Origin: Nissolia schottii
Taxonomy: Eukaryota; Streptophyta; Magnoliopsida; Fabales; Fabaceae
Assembly (NCBI GenBank): GCA_003254905.1
Contig: QANU01021212.1
Location: 124,001-188,000, forward strand
Direction of reading: 5' to 3'
Length of the DNA: 64,000 nt
Shown: one piece after another, positions 26,245 through 38,893 of the stretch
Layout of the letters: each line of letters opens with the position of its first letter
How positions within the stretch are numbered: position 1 is the first letter of the stretch
Made by a program: the position numbers and the translations under genes
The notes under the pieces: generated by a model
Database searches by the model: none
Seen by the model: only the letters and a program-made list of their open reading frames with translations
Told to the model about the DNA's origin: nothing

Positions 26245-26413
26245 GACTAATGTTAGCGAGTCCTAACTTTAGGCTTACGAATCCTTTTATCCATCTCTAA
26301 CCATACATTTGTCAAGATCTCATTGACTTTCTGTTTAAGATTTTGACAAGTGTATGATTAAAGATGGATAGGAAAATTAATAAGTCTAAAATTAAGACTC
26401 TCAAGCGTCATTC
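26245..26413. mobile_element. Foldback MITE, 169 bp, with 9-bp target duplication
   Basis: The two halves are nearly complete inverted copies. GAGTCCTAACTTTAGGCTTA with TTTATCCATCT and CATACATTTGTCAAGATCT on the left pairs with AGATTTTGACAAGTGTATG, AGATGGATAGG and AGTCTAAAATTAAGACTC on the right. Perfect 9-bp direct repeats GTGATCCAT flank it (26236-26244 and 26414-26422), indicating a Mutator-type miniature element. It lies in the 5' leader intron of the ROS1-type gene about 80 bp from the RDR fragment. A transcript through it would fold into a long hairpin. Confidence 0.85.
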
Positions 26414-27211
26414 GTGATCCATACATAAGTTTCATCTAAACTGCTGTTTGCTATTTTGACAATGATGATACAGAAAACACGTTCTCAGCCATTTACTGCT
26501 AAATCTGTTGTTGGACTAATTGTAGTGTAATTTCAAATGCCGAACAGGGGCATGAAGTGATATTTAGCACATGGCTCAGGATGATAGGGATGTAGTTGTA
26601 AGCAAGTTAGCTTTAGCGTTAGAAACTGAGGCACATAGCTCCTGTTTAAGTTATACGATAATACATCAATTGCTTCGGAAGCACATAGATACATAGGGAA
26701 ACCATTTGAAGTGAGGAATAAAAATCTTTCTCTAGCAGACTTGAGTTATTTTGCAAAGCATTTTTGGCCAAATTAATTTTATGGTTGTTTCCAGTTTTAG
26801 TTGTTGAATATCGTCTTAGATACTATCTTGCTCATTCTATATCTTACATTTTCACCCTAACAACAAAGATATTGTCAAAAGTAGGGTTGCATGAGTCTGG
26901 ATGCACCCGACTACCCGAGAAATATACGAACCCAAAGGGTGACTTTGGATAGCTGGTTATGAAAATAAACTTGTATATCTGACTGGACAACCCAACTACC
27001 CAATTAAATTGTTATTTTAAATTTTTTATACCATTATTGTTTGTGATAAATTACACTCAAGTAAATTTTTGCTCCACTTTTCAACTTTCAGTCTCACTTT
27101 CATCCCCTCTCTCATCTCATTTCTTCTCTCCAAAAAACCAACCTTAGTTTCCGCCACCACCACCTAATCCGCCTCATCCACTAATGTGACATCACTTAAT
27201 CTACTTCACCA

Positions 27212-27490
27212 TTGACGGAACTCCTCTGGCTTGAGTGCCTCATCCGTGTCGTGGTTTCTTCGCAAGGCAAAGACGCAACCGGTGAGTCATGTGATTCCTT
27301 CTCCTCCCGAATTGCTTTTGCTAGAGGTAGGGGTAGGGTGAAACCTAAAAAAACTATCGAGAGAACTATTAGAAAAGATTTAGAGATTAATGATCTGCAT
27401 GAAAACATGATCCTTGATAAGACACTATGGCATCACTTGGTCAATGTAGCCGACCCCACGTAGTGGGAAAAGGCTCAGTTGTTGTTGTTT
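27212..27490 (+). mobile_element. 3' end of an RTE-type LINE
   Basis: The frame 27212-27463 ends with KKTIERTIRKDLEIND, then MILDKTLWHHLV and NVADPT. This is the well-known carboxy terminus of plant RTE-class LINE reverse transcriptases ([K/R]TW/I...DL...LDRxxWRxxIHVADPT). It is followed by CCACGTAGTGGGAAAAGGC and a TTGTTGTTGTT tail, the usual 3' end of these elements. Only the last 0.28 kb remain, as expected for a 5'-truncated insertion. It lies in the leader intron about 90 bp upstream of the splice acceptor that precedes the ROS1-type start codon. Confidence 0.75.
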
Positions 27491-27590
27491 ATGATTTAAT
27501 ATGTTCTCCATTTTCTCACTAAATAATTTCCCCTATAACAGAAATAAAGAAAAGCTTGTAAACTCTTTTCTAACTCACAGATTTTCATTA

Positions 27591-30500
27591 ATGAACTTTG
27601 GAGATCGACTTTTGGGTCAAGATGAGAAAAAATTTCAAATGAACAATGATTGGGTACCCATTACCCCTGAGAAGCTCATTCTAATAAGATCTAATCAAAT
27701 CTCAGACTATCAAGTGAACCAAATGAGAAGAGCAAATTTTCAAGAGTCTTCTGTACCTGGAAGTGACTACATGAAAGAGATGCAGCTGCATTATAATAGA
27801 CCAGATCAGAATCTTCATCTGATAGGACAATCAGGTCGAACTGTAGAGCACAATAATTTTGAAGGCAACTCAGCTAATAGAAGTAGTCCTGTGCCCGGAA
27901 GTGATTACAGGAAAAAGATGCAGCTGCATTATAATGGACCAGATCAGTATCTCCATCTGATAGGACAATCAGGTCAAATTGTAGAGCACAATAATTTTGA
28001 AGGCAACTCGGCTAATAGAAGCATACCTCTACCTGGAAGTGATTACTTGAAAGAGATGATGCTGCATTATAATGGACCAGATCAGAATCTCCATCTGATA
28101 GGACAATCAGGTCGACCTGTAGAGCACAATAATTTTGAAGGCAACTCAGCGTATAGAAATAGACCTGTAGCTGGAAGTGATTACATGAAAGAGATGATGC
28201 TGCATCCTAATGGACCAGGTCAGAATCTCCATCTGATAGGACAAACAGGTCAAACTGTAGTGCACAGCAGTTTCGATGGCAATTCAGCTAATAGAAGCAG
28301 AGTGCTCAATCACATTGCAGGCTCTTACACGCAGGCACTGCACTATGAGAGCAATGGATTAAACAGTAACAACTTGGACCTTCTGCTCAAGAATAATGCA
28401 AATAATATAGCTTCTGCTAACAGAAATTTGAATCTAAGCATTAACATGGCGGCTAGTAATCCACTGCTTCCAAAATTTCATCCTCAAGCTATTAGCGATG
28501 TGAGGGAGTCCTATTCAGGTGTACATAGGTGCAATATCCATCCAGCTTCAGACACCGGGTACAAAGATGCAAACAGACTTATGATTCCAAATAGGAATTA
28601 TGAATTTAATGGCAGCAACTTAAACAGCCTGCTCAACAATGACATCCACAGCTCAGTTTCAAACCAACTGATGGGCATCTTCTCTGAAATACCCCATGGT
28701 AACTTTTTTTCTTTTCTGCAACTTAAATTCAAAGAGAAATCTTAGTTGTCATAATGCCTTTCTGATGCTATTTTAGTTCAAACACACTAAAACTAAGACA
28801 ACTGAATCAGAAACATATTAGAAGATATAGTTGCATACCATAATTTTACAGGTAACATTTTTGCCAAATTAATATATGAATTGATAAGGAGCTAAATCTC
28901 TAGGAAATTCTAATGACCCATAACAGTTGATTAGCATAAAATACATTAATATTCACATTACATCAGTAATTCAAAGCAAATTTATTTCTACTGCAATTCC
29001 AATAATTGAAAGTTTGCTGCAATGCAATGAAAGGAGGGAGAAAGTAAATTCCTAGTTTCACTACCATTTGGCATTCCAGGTAACCCAAAAGACATTTGAC
29101 GTTTCATCAAACTGATAAAAGGAATTATTCTTTGAATTATCAACACATGGAAACCATGAGCTTGTAAACATTGATAATCAATGCAGACAATAGTTTTCTT
29201 TGTAATTTATTTTTATTCTTTCCTTTTTATTTGTGAGTACCTGGAACTGGATATCCCTCACACAACTTACATAGTAAGCAACAATAAGAAACTATGATAA
29301 AGTTTGCGATGTTACAAACAGGATGACTCAATTTATTTTGACTGTTTAAACATATACCTCTCTTTGCATAAATTATGATTTCAGCAACTGATTGGTGAAT
29401 GACTAAAACTGCTTTTGCAGGTGATTCTTACCCTAAGTATAATCTGAACTATGTGCCACTAAGAAAAGAAGCGGCTGCAGCTGATATCACTAACTCCCTC
29501 CAATCAATACCGGACTCCATGGATCAACTCAAGTTTTTGGACAACCAGCTTTTTACAATACCAGAATACACAATAGCTGAAAACACAAGTCAGGAAAAAG
29601 ACAAGCAAGAAGACTTGGCTTCATCCAGAGAGAATGAAATTCAGGAATACTGCGATGGGCTTCTACAGCAAATTGTAGATTCATCATCTGCAGCAATTTC
29701 TACACCATATGGGGATCAGAATGGTTCTGACAGCAACATCTGTGACAAGGGAAGTGACCTGGGTTTTGACCTAAACAAGACACCTGAGCAGAAAGGACCC
29801 AGACGAAGAAAACACAGGCCAAAGGTAATTGTAGAAAGCAAGCCCAGAAAAAGTCCAAACCCTGCAACTCGAAAGACACAGGTAAAGGAGAATCAGGCCA
29901 GAAAGAGGAAGAATGTCCCAAAAACTGCAGCTACGCCACAGGCTGATGTTATAAACGAAACTTCTGATTCTGGTGTTGCAACTAGAAAATCTTGCAGGAA
30001 AGCTCTAAATTTTGATTTAGAAATAATTTGTCAGCAGGATATCAGTCATAGAAATGATAAAGATTTTATCACCACTTCAGACTACAAGGCCACAGAGATG
30101 GTCAATGGAGCAACTATAAGCTCGGCTGTGCTTATCAGCCAGCAGGATGAACTTACAATAAAAGACAAACAATCCAGAAACACAGATGATATTAACTTTT
30201 TGTTGAATCAAAAGCTAGTTAATACTTCCTCATCAGTCAGAAGCCCACCCATTGCCTTGTCAGCAACTACAGAAGAACAGCAGATAGCAAATTTTCCAGT
30301 CAATGAGAAAGGTCCAGCTCAAATAAATTATGATTTGTGCCAGGTAAGACGTAATGGATGCAGGCAGCAATATGTTCAAGCAAAAGGAATTGACAACATT
30401 ACCATTCTATCAGAAACATGTTTTGAAAACTCTCAGAAGACCAAAGAACTAACTTTTAAAAGTAACCTTCAGGTGGTGCCTAACATTCCCTCCAAATCCA

Positions 30501-33500
30501 TTAAAGGAAGGGGTTCCAAGAGAAAATATTACAACAGAACTGAGAACCAACATGACACAGCCACTAATGCACTTTGTACTTCCGTGTGCCAAGAGATCCT
30601 ACAAGCAGATGAAAATTTTGAAGGTGCAACAATTGCCAAAGGATTCTTAAAAAAGCAGAAGAGGAGCAAATCTCAAAATAGTCTTCATGCAAAAGCTCGT
30701 GGAAGGTCTACCTGCCAAACTATGTCAAAAGATGATTCAGAGAAATTGAGCATAAAATACCGATATGGATCTCAATCACAGTCTAAAGAAATGTCAAACT
30801 GCTGTATTGAAAGTAATAGAGCTGTAGAGCAGCAAAGCATTGGAGCCAGCAATGGTAATGCATATTTTATAAATGAATGGATTTCAGTAGCAGTTTACAT
30901 AAACATATAATGATAATTATTTGCTACTTAATTTTCAGGAGAATCACAGCATATATATTCCAACCAGATAGATAAAATAATTTGTCAACTGAACGGTCTG
31001 AATCTCAGGGAGAGTAACATATCAGAGACGGAAGGACAACAGGCACTTGTCCCATATAACGGAGATGGTACAGTTGTTCCCTACCAGCAATCTGAATTTG
31101 CTAAGAAACATAAACCAAGGCCTAAAGTGGACCTTGACCCAGAAACAGAGAGAACCTGGAAACTATTGATGAGCAAGGAAGGAAGTGAAAACCTTGAAGG
31201 AACTAACAAGGAAAAGGAGAAATGGTGGGAAGAGGAAAGAAATGTATTTCGTGGACGAGCCGACTCCTTCATTGCTCGAATGCATCTTGTTCAAGGTACA
31301 GTACATCATATTTTTAGACCCATACACCAACTATAAAAAAAAATGCTGATACTATATGAACTCAACACAAACTATTTTTAAACTTTGTAGGATCAATTAT
31401 GTATAAAGGCACCTCTTCTCTGCAGGTTATGGTAATTGACATTGAACTGGTCATTAAATGCTTAGAGAAGTTTGAATATGCCATTATATATGTTTAGGTA
31501 GGGAAGAGAGAAAAAGAGAGGAAGATGCCTAAAAATAGGATGCTTTATATGATTGATGGGTATGAGATACAATACCTTGTACTTTTGACACAAAGGAAGA
31601 ATAATAAGTAAAAGCACACCGCTATGGAAGAATGAGAAAATCCCTACGACAGCAGACATTGACACTCAAATGGGATTAATAGCAAAAAATAGGGCAAAAT
31701 CATTTATTAAAATTGTTGACTTGATTGCTAATCCGTTCACCTGTCAGCATAGATTTATAAAATGAATTGCACCAATGCTCTGCAGGAGATAGACGCTTTT
31801 CAAAGTGGAAAGGATCCGTGGTTGACTCAGTGATAGGTGTTTTCCTCACTCAGAATGTTTCAGATCATCTTTCAAGGTAAGTTAAAAACCAGGGATAGGA
31901 AGTTTCCTCACTCCATGTTTCACCAAAATTGTCAATGCTAGTAATAGATAACACTTTTTTCATCTCTTTGCAGCTCTGCCTTTATGTCTCTGGCCGCAAG
32001 GTTTCCTCTTGTGGCAAATAGAAGCAAGGGATCATATGATGTTTGCACATATAAATCGGTCGAAGAACCAGAACTTTGCATAGTAAATCCAGATGACACA
32101 ATATCATATGGAGGAGGAACATTACGTCAACAAACCTACCATCTTGGCTTTGAGACACCCCATCTTACAAGAGAGCTCTGGATAGACAGTCAAATATCAA
32201 GAATAAAAGGAAGCTTAGTAAAGCCATATAATCAGAGCTCAGAAGAAGAATTTTTATCATCACAAGATTCTCTTGATTCCACCATTATTCAGGGCACCAG
32301 AGGAATTAGATCCTGCTCAGGTTCCAATTCAGAATCAGAAGGACCTAACAGTGGCTGTAAACACAGCAAAAGTCAGATTTTAACTTCAACAGATTCTTTA
32401 CAAGTGGGAAAGACCACTATGTTTCAAGAATTTTACAATAGTGTTAATGGAGTGTCGCTGTTTGAGGAGACAACAAAAGATGGACAGGTGCATCAAGCTG
32501 AACATGTTAAACAAAGTTCCAAAGTAGGCAAAAACAATAGTCACAACTTCCAATCAGTATGTAACCATCCCAGCAATTTTGGTTACCCACAAAAGCAAGT
32601 ATCTGCAGTTCCTTCAAATGACTATGGGTTACATTACTCAGAGACACAAGTGCTGGGGACTTTTCAAATATATGGTGATGAGTCTTCTTGGTCTGAAATT
32701 GTTTCCACGCACAGTAAATTCCATGACATCAACTATGGGAGATTTGGCATGAAGGAAGTAGGAACTGGTGCAGATAAATCCACAGAGAAGCAGTACGAAA
32801 ATGGAACACAAGGGTCTTCAGAGTCACCAACAATGAGCCCTTATGGACAATTAAACAAGAACTCAGTCCTACCTGATGCATCTCAATCTAGAACTCTCAT
32901 GAGTTATAGTCATCCTTCACCTAACCACCTTGAAGGTCAGATAATTATACAACCAGAATGCAGGTCACATGCAGGCAGAGGGCAAGATGATGTAGTGAAT
33001 GATTGCTGCAGTATCCATAAGCATGTTGACAGTGAAAAGGGGCAAGTATGCTCAGATACTAGTAGTGCTGAACAAAAGCCACAGAAGGAAGTGCATCTTC
33101 CTGGCCCTAATAAAGAGAGCAAACTCAAGGTCTCGAAAGCAAGGAAAGTGAAGTCTGATACAGAGAAAAAGCATTCAGAAAATTGGGACAAACTAAGAAT
33201 GGAGGTACAGGCAAATAGGACAATGGAAAGGAGCAATGATACAATGGATTCCCTGGACTATGAAGCAGTAAGATGTGCCTCAGTTAAAGAGATATCTGAC
33301 ACTATTAAAGAACGAGGGATGAACAACATGCTAGCAGAACGAATCAAGGTATGTTCAACAAAGCACGTTTGTAGAATGCTGCTTTTGGCCAAAATATTCT
33401 TATACAATGAACTTCTATTACATTTCAGGAATTCCTTAATAGACTGGTTAATGAACATGGTAGCATTGATCTTGAATGGTTAAGATATGTTCCCCCTGAT

Positions 33501-36500
33501 AAAGTAAAGTAAGCCATTTTAATTTCAGTATTTCTTATATCACCATTTGTCACAGTACCCAATCCCTATCCTGAGAAAGCTCTTATGTAGTAAACCCTGA
33601 CTGTAAGTAACAGCATTTAAATGCAAATTAACCATGCCCTTTCCATATGGCTTCCATATACAACGTGAATTGCAGAGATTATCTACTAAGCATACGAGGA
33701 TTGGGGTTAAAAAGTGTGGAGTGTGTACGGCTTCTGACACTTCACCATCTTGCTTTCCCCGTAAGGTTTATTTGAATTCAAATTCCATCAATTGCTTACC
33801 AGCCAATGCAAATTACTGAGAAGGGTTGCAATAACATGTTGCCATGAACAATATCTTGAAGGTTGACACCAATGTAGGAAGGATAGCTGTTAGACTTGGA
33901 TGGGTCCCTCTCCAACCACTTCCTGAATCGCTGCAATTACACCTCCTTGAGCTGTAAGTATCTTATGCCAACAGTAAAAAGAGAAACATCACAAATAGAA
34001 ACGGCTAACTACTGTGCCATGCAGGTATCCAATTCTGGAGTCAATTCAGAAGTATCTCTGGCCCAGATTGTGTAAACTCGATCAAAGAACCTTGTAATAT
34101 CATGACTCCCCCAAAACTTACATTAATGGAAAATCAAATATGAACAATTTGTGGCAGACATAACTGCTCTACTGTACTGTGGTAACTAAATCCATAACTA
34201 ACACGCATAGCTGGAATGCAGGTATGAGCTGCACTACCAAATGATTACATTTGGAAAGGTATGGATAATTTATTTTCACATTTGCTACAGCATTGTTTTA
34301 AGTGAATGATACATTTTGGAGTTAAAGTAACTCATGCTTCAAATATACAGGTTTTCTGCACAAAGAATAAACCAAATTGCAATGCATGCCCTATGCGAGC
34401 AGAGTGCAGGCATTTTGCAAGTGCTTTTGCAAGGTTAGCGACTCAAAATGTCACTTGCACTATACATTACAACATGCAAAGCAAGATATCAACCTGTTCA
34501 TATTCACGAGACAAAAGAATCAAGTCACAAAAGTCTATAAAATTACTACATCTTCGAAATTTTAAGCAGACAATTTACATACAGCCAGGTGTTAATAAAT
34601 AACAAAAACAATAATAGCAGGTCCATTGATGAGTCCAGAAGGCAAAATTAGCTGACAAATTAGGTATTTTACATCAATTTTCATGCAAATTAAGTTCTAA
34701 ACAGTCTACACTCCTCACGAAATTAGTGAAACCCCTCTTAAATCTCCAGCATCCACATCCTTCCTACTCTAGGCTCCATCAGTGCACCCTTTAACCCTAG
34801 TCTATCACATTTGTATCAATTTTTATTCAAAATCAACTTCTAAAAATTACTTAATGCCCTCTCAAGTCTACAGCATCCCCATTCTTCCTAGCCAAGGCTC
34901 CAATAGTCCATCCTTTACACCCTACTCCATTACATGTATTTCCTAGTCCCTTTATCAGCTTTTTTCTTCTGAATTTGTTCAGTTTCTCCCTACATAACAC
35001 TTTAAATCCAAAACTCCATCCTCTTGTTCATAACTTCAGTATTGTATGTTTCATTTATCAGAGTTAGTTTGGAAAATTAATTATAAAACAACAATCATTC
35101 TTCCTTTACGGTGACTTTGTTCCCACTCCTGGTGCCAATGAATGGAAACCAAATGATTATCTGCACAGTTCCAAATCCTGTCCTGAACCAACCCCTAAGA
35201 AGATCCTATAGGCCACAACCAAGTTTTGAAGCCCCTAAAATCAGATGTTCAAAGAAGAAACTCACGGCTAATCACAAACCAACCACATGAAGCAACAAGA
35301 CAAATCAAGCAAATATTAGTTGTTTCTTTACTGCATTGTTTAAGTATTAAATACATTAGGAACTTGTATTATTTTCATAAGTTGTCTAACACTTTTAGCA
35401 CAGTGCACGGCTTGCCTTGCCTGAACCAGAAGGGCAACACATCGTGAATATGCCTGTTCCCATTGCATCTGGGAGAAACCCTTCTATCAATATGAACCCC
35501 ATGATACTACCTCTCCTAGAGAACAACTTGATTAAAGAAGCAAGTCCTGAAAACGGGAAGTGTGAGCCAATCATTGAAGAACCAGCAACACCAGAACAAG
35601 AGTCCGCTGATGAAAGAGACATTGAGGACTTCTATGGGGAGGAATTCTATGGGGAGTACCCTGATGAAATTCCTACTATTCAGCTCAATGACATAGAGTT
35701 TGCAATGGATGTTCAGAACTGCATGCAAGAATACAAGGAGCACCATGAAGGTGACATGTCTAAGGCACTTGTTGCCTTGAATGTGCAGTATGCTTCTATC
35801 CCTACACCAAAACTGAAGAACGTGAGTCGGCTACGAACAGAACACCACGTGTAAGTAAACACTGGACTTGCTTGCAACAGCATAAATCTTGCCAATAAAA
35901 CAAATCTAACTATAAACTTCAAAAATTATTCTACATTTTTTTGGGTAAGTCCAGCAACCAATTATGTGTTCAGCCAAGAAAAATTAACTCCAAAGGCAAG
36001 TGCATGCCCTAAACAAAATTAGATCTTTACCATCATCCGGATAGTTGTATCTATAGTGCGGATTAGTACTTAGACGATGCAAATCATTTGGCTATTTATT
36101 CACAAAGACAAATCCAAATGATAAGCTGTGTAACACCTCCCCATTCTCGATAACTGACATTATTTCTGAGTCTTTCTTATGTGGCACTAAGTCATTGTCA
36201 TAGACTCAGGCATTCTTGAAGTAAATGCCTTGACCCTCTAGATGTCAGTTTTATCCACACAAAAAAATTGTCATGATGCTTTCTGACACCTCCTTTTTGA
36301 TACAGATATGAAATTCCAGATTCACACCATCTATTGGAAAAGGTCAGTTACACTTTACTTTGTCCCAAAAAATCATACAGTTTTCATTATTTATTAATGA
36401 TAGCTTGTTTACTAAAATTTATAGATGGATAAACGGGAACCCGATGACCCAAGCCCATATCTTCTTGCAATATGGACACCAGGTTAGCACAAGACACTTG

Positions 36501-38283
36501 CAGTGTGTATGCGAGTTGGATGTAGGAGGGAAAGGAAAGGTTTTGGGAGGTTTAGTTATGATTTTGACATACAAAAACCATGACTAAACCTCTCAAAACT
36601 TTTCCTTCCCCTCCTATACCCAACGACACACCCTTAAATAATCTCAACAGTGGACATAATATTCTCTAAAAACTACCTTTTTAATAATAGTAATGCACAA
36701 ATACATCTAATACAGCCAGTAAGCAAAGCATAGGCAAGATTATTACTATTGCTGTAGAAGGTTAAAGTTAGGTAGCATCACAATCTACTTACATCCATAT
36801 TTGTGACATTGAACACTAGGTGAAACTGCAAATTCAACTCAACCACCAGAAAGAATGTGTGGATCCCAAGACTCAACCAACCTGTGCAATGACAAGACAT
36901 GTTTTTCATGCAACAGTATTAGAGAAGCTAATTCACAAATAGTCAGGGGAACACTCCTTGTAAATATCAATTCATGGATACATAAATATGACTCCCTATT
37001 TTCTAGTCTTTTGTTTTTCATTAATAACTGATGTAAGCATGGTTCCATATATAGATCCCTTGCAGGACAGCAACTAGGGGAAGCTTTCCACTGAATGGAA
37101 CTTACTTTCAAGTTAATGAGGTATGTCTAATCAAGATTTGTTGATATTTCAAACAATCTTAACAAATCTACTCTTGTTTTAAATGTTATTATTCACCAAC
37201 AATGTTCATAAACCTTTTATTATCATGAAGTTATTTGCGGACCATGCATCCAGCATTCAGCCCATTGATATCCCTAGAGCATGGATATGGAATTTGCCAA
37301 GGAGGACTGTATACTTTGGAACCTCTGTAACATCAATTTTCAGAGGTAGAAGAAATTCTTAATGCTCATCTACTACATAAATATTCTACCCAGTATATCT
37401 CATAAGGTAAAATGGTGCTAACCAAAAATACTATTGTCTACCAGGCCTTTCAACCCAAGAAATTCAGCATTGCTTTTGGAGAGGTATGCATCCTACCTGA
37501 AAATGTTTGTTATATAATCTTTTACCACACTAGGCATACTGATAATGGAGGAAACTGGAAAGAATAAATCCATTCAAATGGTTGCCTCTAATGGACATAC
37601 ATCAAATATTAAAATATAAAATTTATAAATTTACCAAACCTAAATCATTTTATAATTGCACATAAGTTGCATGCATGGTAAGTAGATATAGATTTCCAAA
37701 AGTGTAATAAAGATGGAGGTTTACAATGAGTATGCTAAAAATAAAAGTAATACCACAGTTATCTATCTGTTCCAACTAACCACCAAAATCTGCATCTGAA
37801 GCCAATTTACCAGGGAAAAGAGATCTAAACTAACACTAGGTTTAGCAAAATTTTCATAACCCTATCAAAGGACAATAGTTAAGTCAATCAAAGGACCAAA
37901 AACAATCCTCAGCAACTGTCAAATCATTTACAATGCTAGTATAATTTACACAAGATCATTGAGTCTGGCATGTATTAGGCATATTAAACCATTGCTAGGT
38001 CTAGACCCACATAATGACAAGAGAAGCATGCAACTAGGCTATATTTTAGTTGAAAACATTAAAGTCAGCATATAGTTACCTGAAAACATCACGATTCATG
38101 AGTACAGTTTCACATGTTACAATCAGAGATCAGCTCTTCATCTTGTTATGACTATTAACAATTTTATACTTCATTTCAGGATTTGTCTGTGTTAGGGGAT
38201 TTGATCAACAAACACGAGCTCCTCGTCCTCTTAGGGCCAGATTCCATGTTCCAGCAAGTAGGTTAGCAAAGACAAAAAAATGA
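27591..38283 (+). CDS. ROS1: ROS1/DEMETER-family 5-methylcytosine DNA glycosylase/lyase, 19 coding exons
   Basis: Removes 5-methylcytosine from nuclear DNA by base excision, countering RNA-directed methylation. Coding exons: 27591-28698, 29421-30854, 30939-31295, 31786-31876, 31974-33348, 33429-33508, 33676-33760, 33862-33953, 34025-34093, 34222-34258, 34351-34433, 35404-35850, 36306-36342, 36425-36482, 36820-36959, 37055-37120, 37231-37345, 37445-37483, 38180-38283. All borders are GT-AG; the sum is 5817 bp (1938 residues plus stop). Start: MNFGDR followed by NDWVPITPEK, the family N-terminus. Residues 57-240 are four 46-residue repeats; about 494-540 is a basic region (GPRRRKHRPK). The glycosylase domain opens with WKGSVVDSVIGVFLTQNVSD. 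HhH motif GLGLKSVECVRLL carries catalytic Lys1494; VDTNVGRIAVRLGW carries Asp1512, 18 residues on as in DEMETER. Iron-sulfur Cys: 1579, 1586, 1589, 1595. The C-terminal domain (YEIPDSHHLLEKMDKREPDD to GFVCVRGFDQQTRAPRPLRA) is complete. DYLLSIRGLG and IKERGMNNMLA favour the ROS1 clade over DEMETER; that call is inference. Confidence 0.94.
27759..28310 (+). repeat. Four in-frame 138-bp tandem repeats in exon 1 of the ROS1-type gene
   Basis: Units start at 27759, 27897, 28035 and 28173, each encoding 46 residues that begin GSDY(M/R/L)K(E/K)M and contain HYNGPDQNLHLIGQSG and VEHNNFEGNSA. The first three are very similar; the fourth has drifted more (HPNGPGQ, HSSFDGNSA). The array keeps the reading frame, so it lengthens the poorly conserved N-terminal arm rather than breaking the protein. 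Confidence 0.95.
34722..34960. repeat. Diverged tandem duplication (about 125 bp) inside intron 11
   Basis: Two adjacent stretches share CT(T/C)AA(A/G)TCT(C/A)CAGCATCC, TTCTTCCTA-like, AGGCTCCA and CTTTAACCCTA/CTTTACACCCTA. They lie in the longest downstream intron (34434-35403) of the ROS1-type gene and have no coding role. Confidence 0.55.
36503..36633. mobile_element. Foldback MITE (Tourist-like) in intron 14 of the ROS1-type gene
   Basis: Left arm GTAGGAGGGAAAGGAAAGG, TTTTGGGAGGTTTAGTTATG pairs with right arm CATGACTAAACCTCTCAAAA, CTTTTCCTTCCCCTCCTA. The outer end reads inverted as GGGTGTGTCGTTGGG, close to the Tourist/PIF-Harbinger terminal word, and TTA follows on the right. The left terminal few bases are diverged. 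The intron is 36483-36819, so most of the unit lies just inside the donor side. Confidence 0.65.
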
Positions 38284-38698
38284 AAACATGAATAACAATG
38301 GGGGATGTTACTGAGAAACCTACCAGCAAAAGTTAATGGCGACTGGCACCTTCAACTATTGTTTCTCTAACATGAAATGAATACAGGGCATGTCACAAAC
38401 CAAGTAGTAGGAATGTGGGATATGAAATCCCATAAACAGTGAGATTGACCAGCAAATCATCTCCATGCAAGCTCAAAACATTCACTAAACATATATTGAC
38501 ATCATACCAAAAGCAATTGCATTTTTCATACAATTATCAATAAAAAAAATTCATTTACAATGAAAAGAAATTGCAGAAATCAATCGGAAAGTTTATTCCT
38601 GCATACTAAGTCGTTTTGATCATTTTTCAAACACTACGTAGATAGTTGGCACGACATATCATGAGCAGATGAACAGTAAAACATATCCCTACATAAAT

Positions 38699-38893
38699 TG
38701 ATACGCATAAGAAGGGGGATTAGTTGTAAATGCAGTTACAACTGCCAAATAGGCAGTTAGAAGCTTAGAAGCTCAGCTATATAAGCTAATTGTGTAAGAA
38801 CAAATGCAGGCATTGATGATAATAAAGTCTCCCTTGTTCCCTTACTCTCTCATTCTCTCTGCTTCTTCCCTCTTTCCCCCTTCATTCCTAACA
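38699..38893 (+). repeat. 5' LTR of the young gypsy-type element
   Basis: A 195-bp TG...CA repeat with a TATATAAGC TATA region near 38780 and an AATAAAG poly-A-type word near 38821. Confidence 0.93.

Noticed and set aside
26880-27010. GGGTTGCATGAGTCTGG as a hAT end
   Set aside because: No paired inverted end or 8-bp duplication could be found, so I did not call an element.
29700-29921. Minus-strand frames opposite ROS1-type exons (also 32937-33236, 33258-33458, 35395-35922)
   Set aside because: Shadows of the well-supported plus-strand exons, with no recognisable domains.
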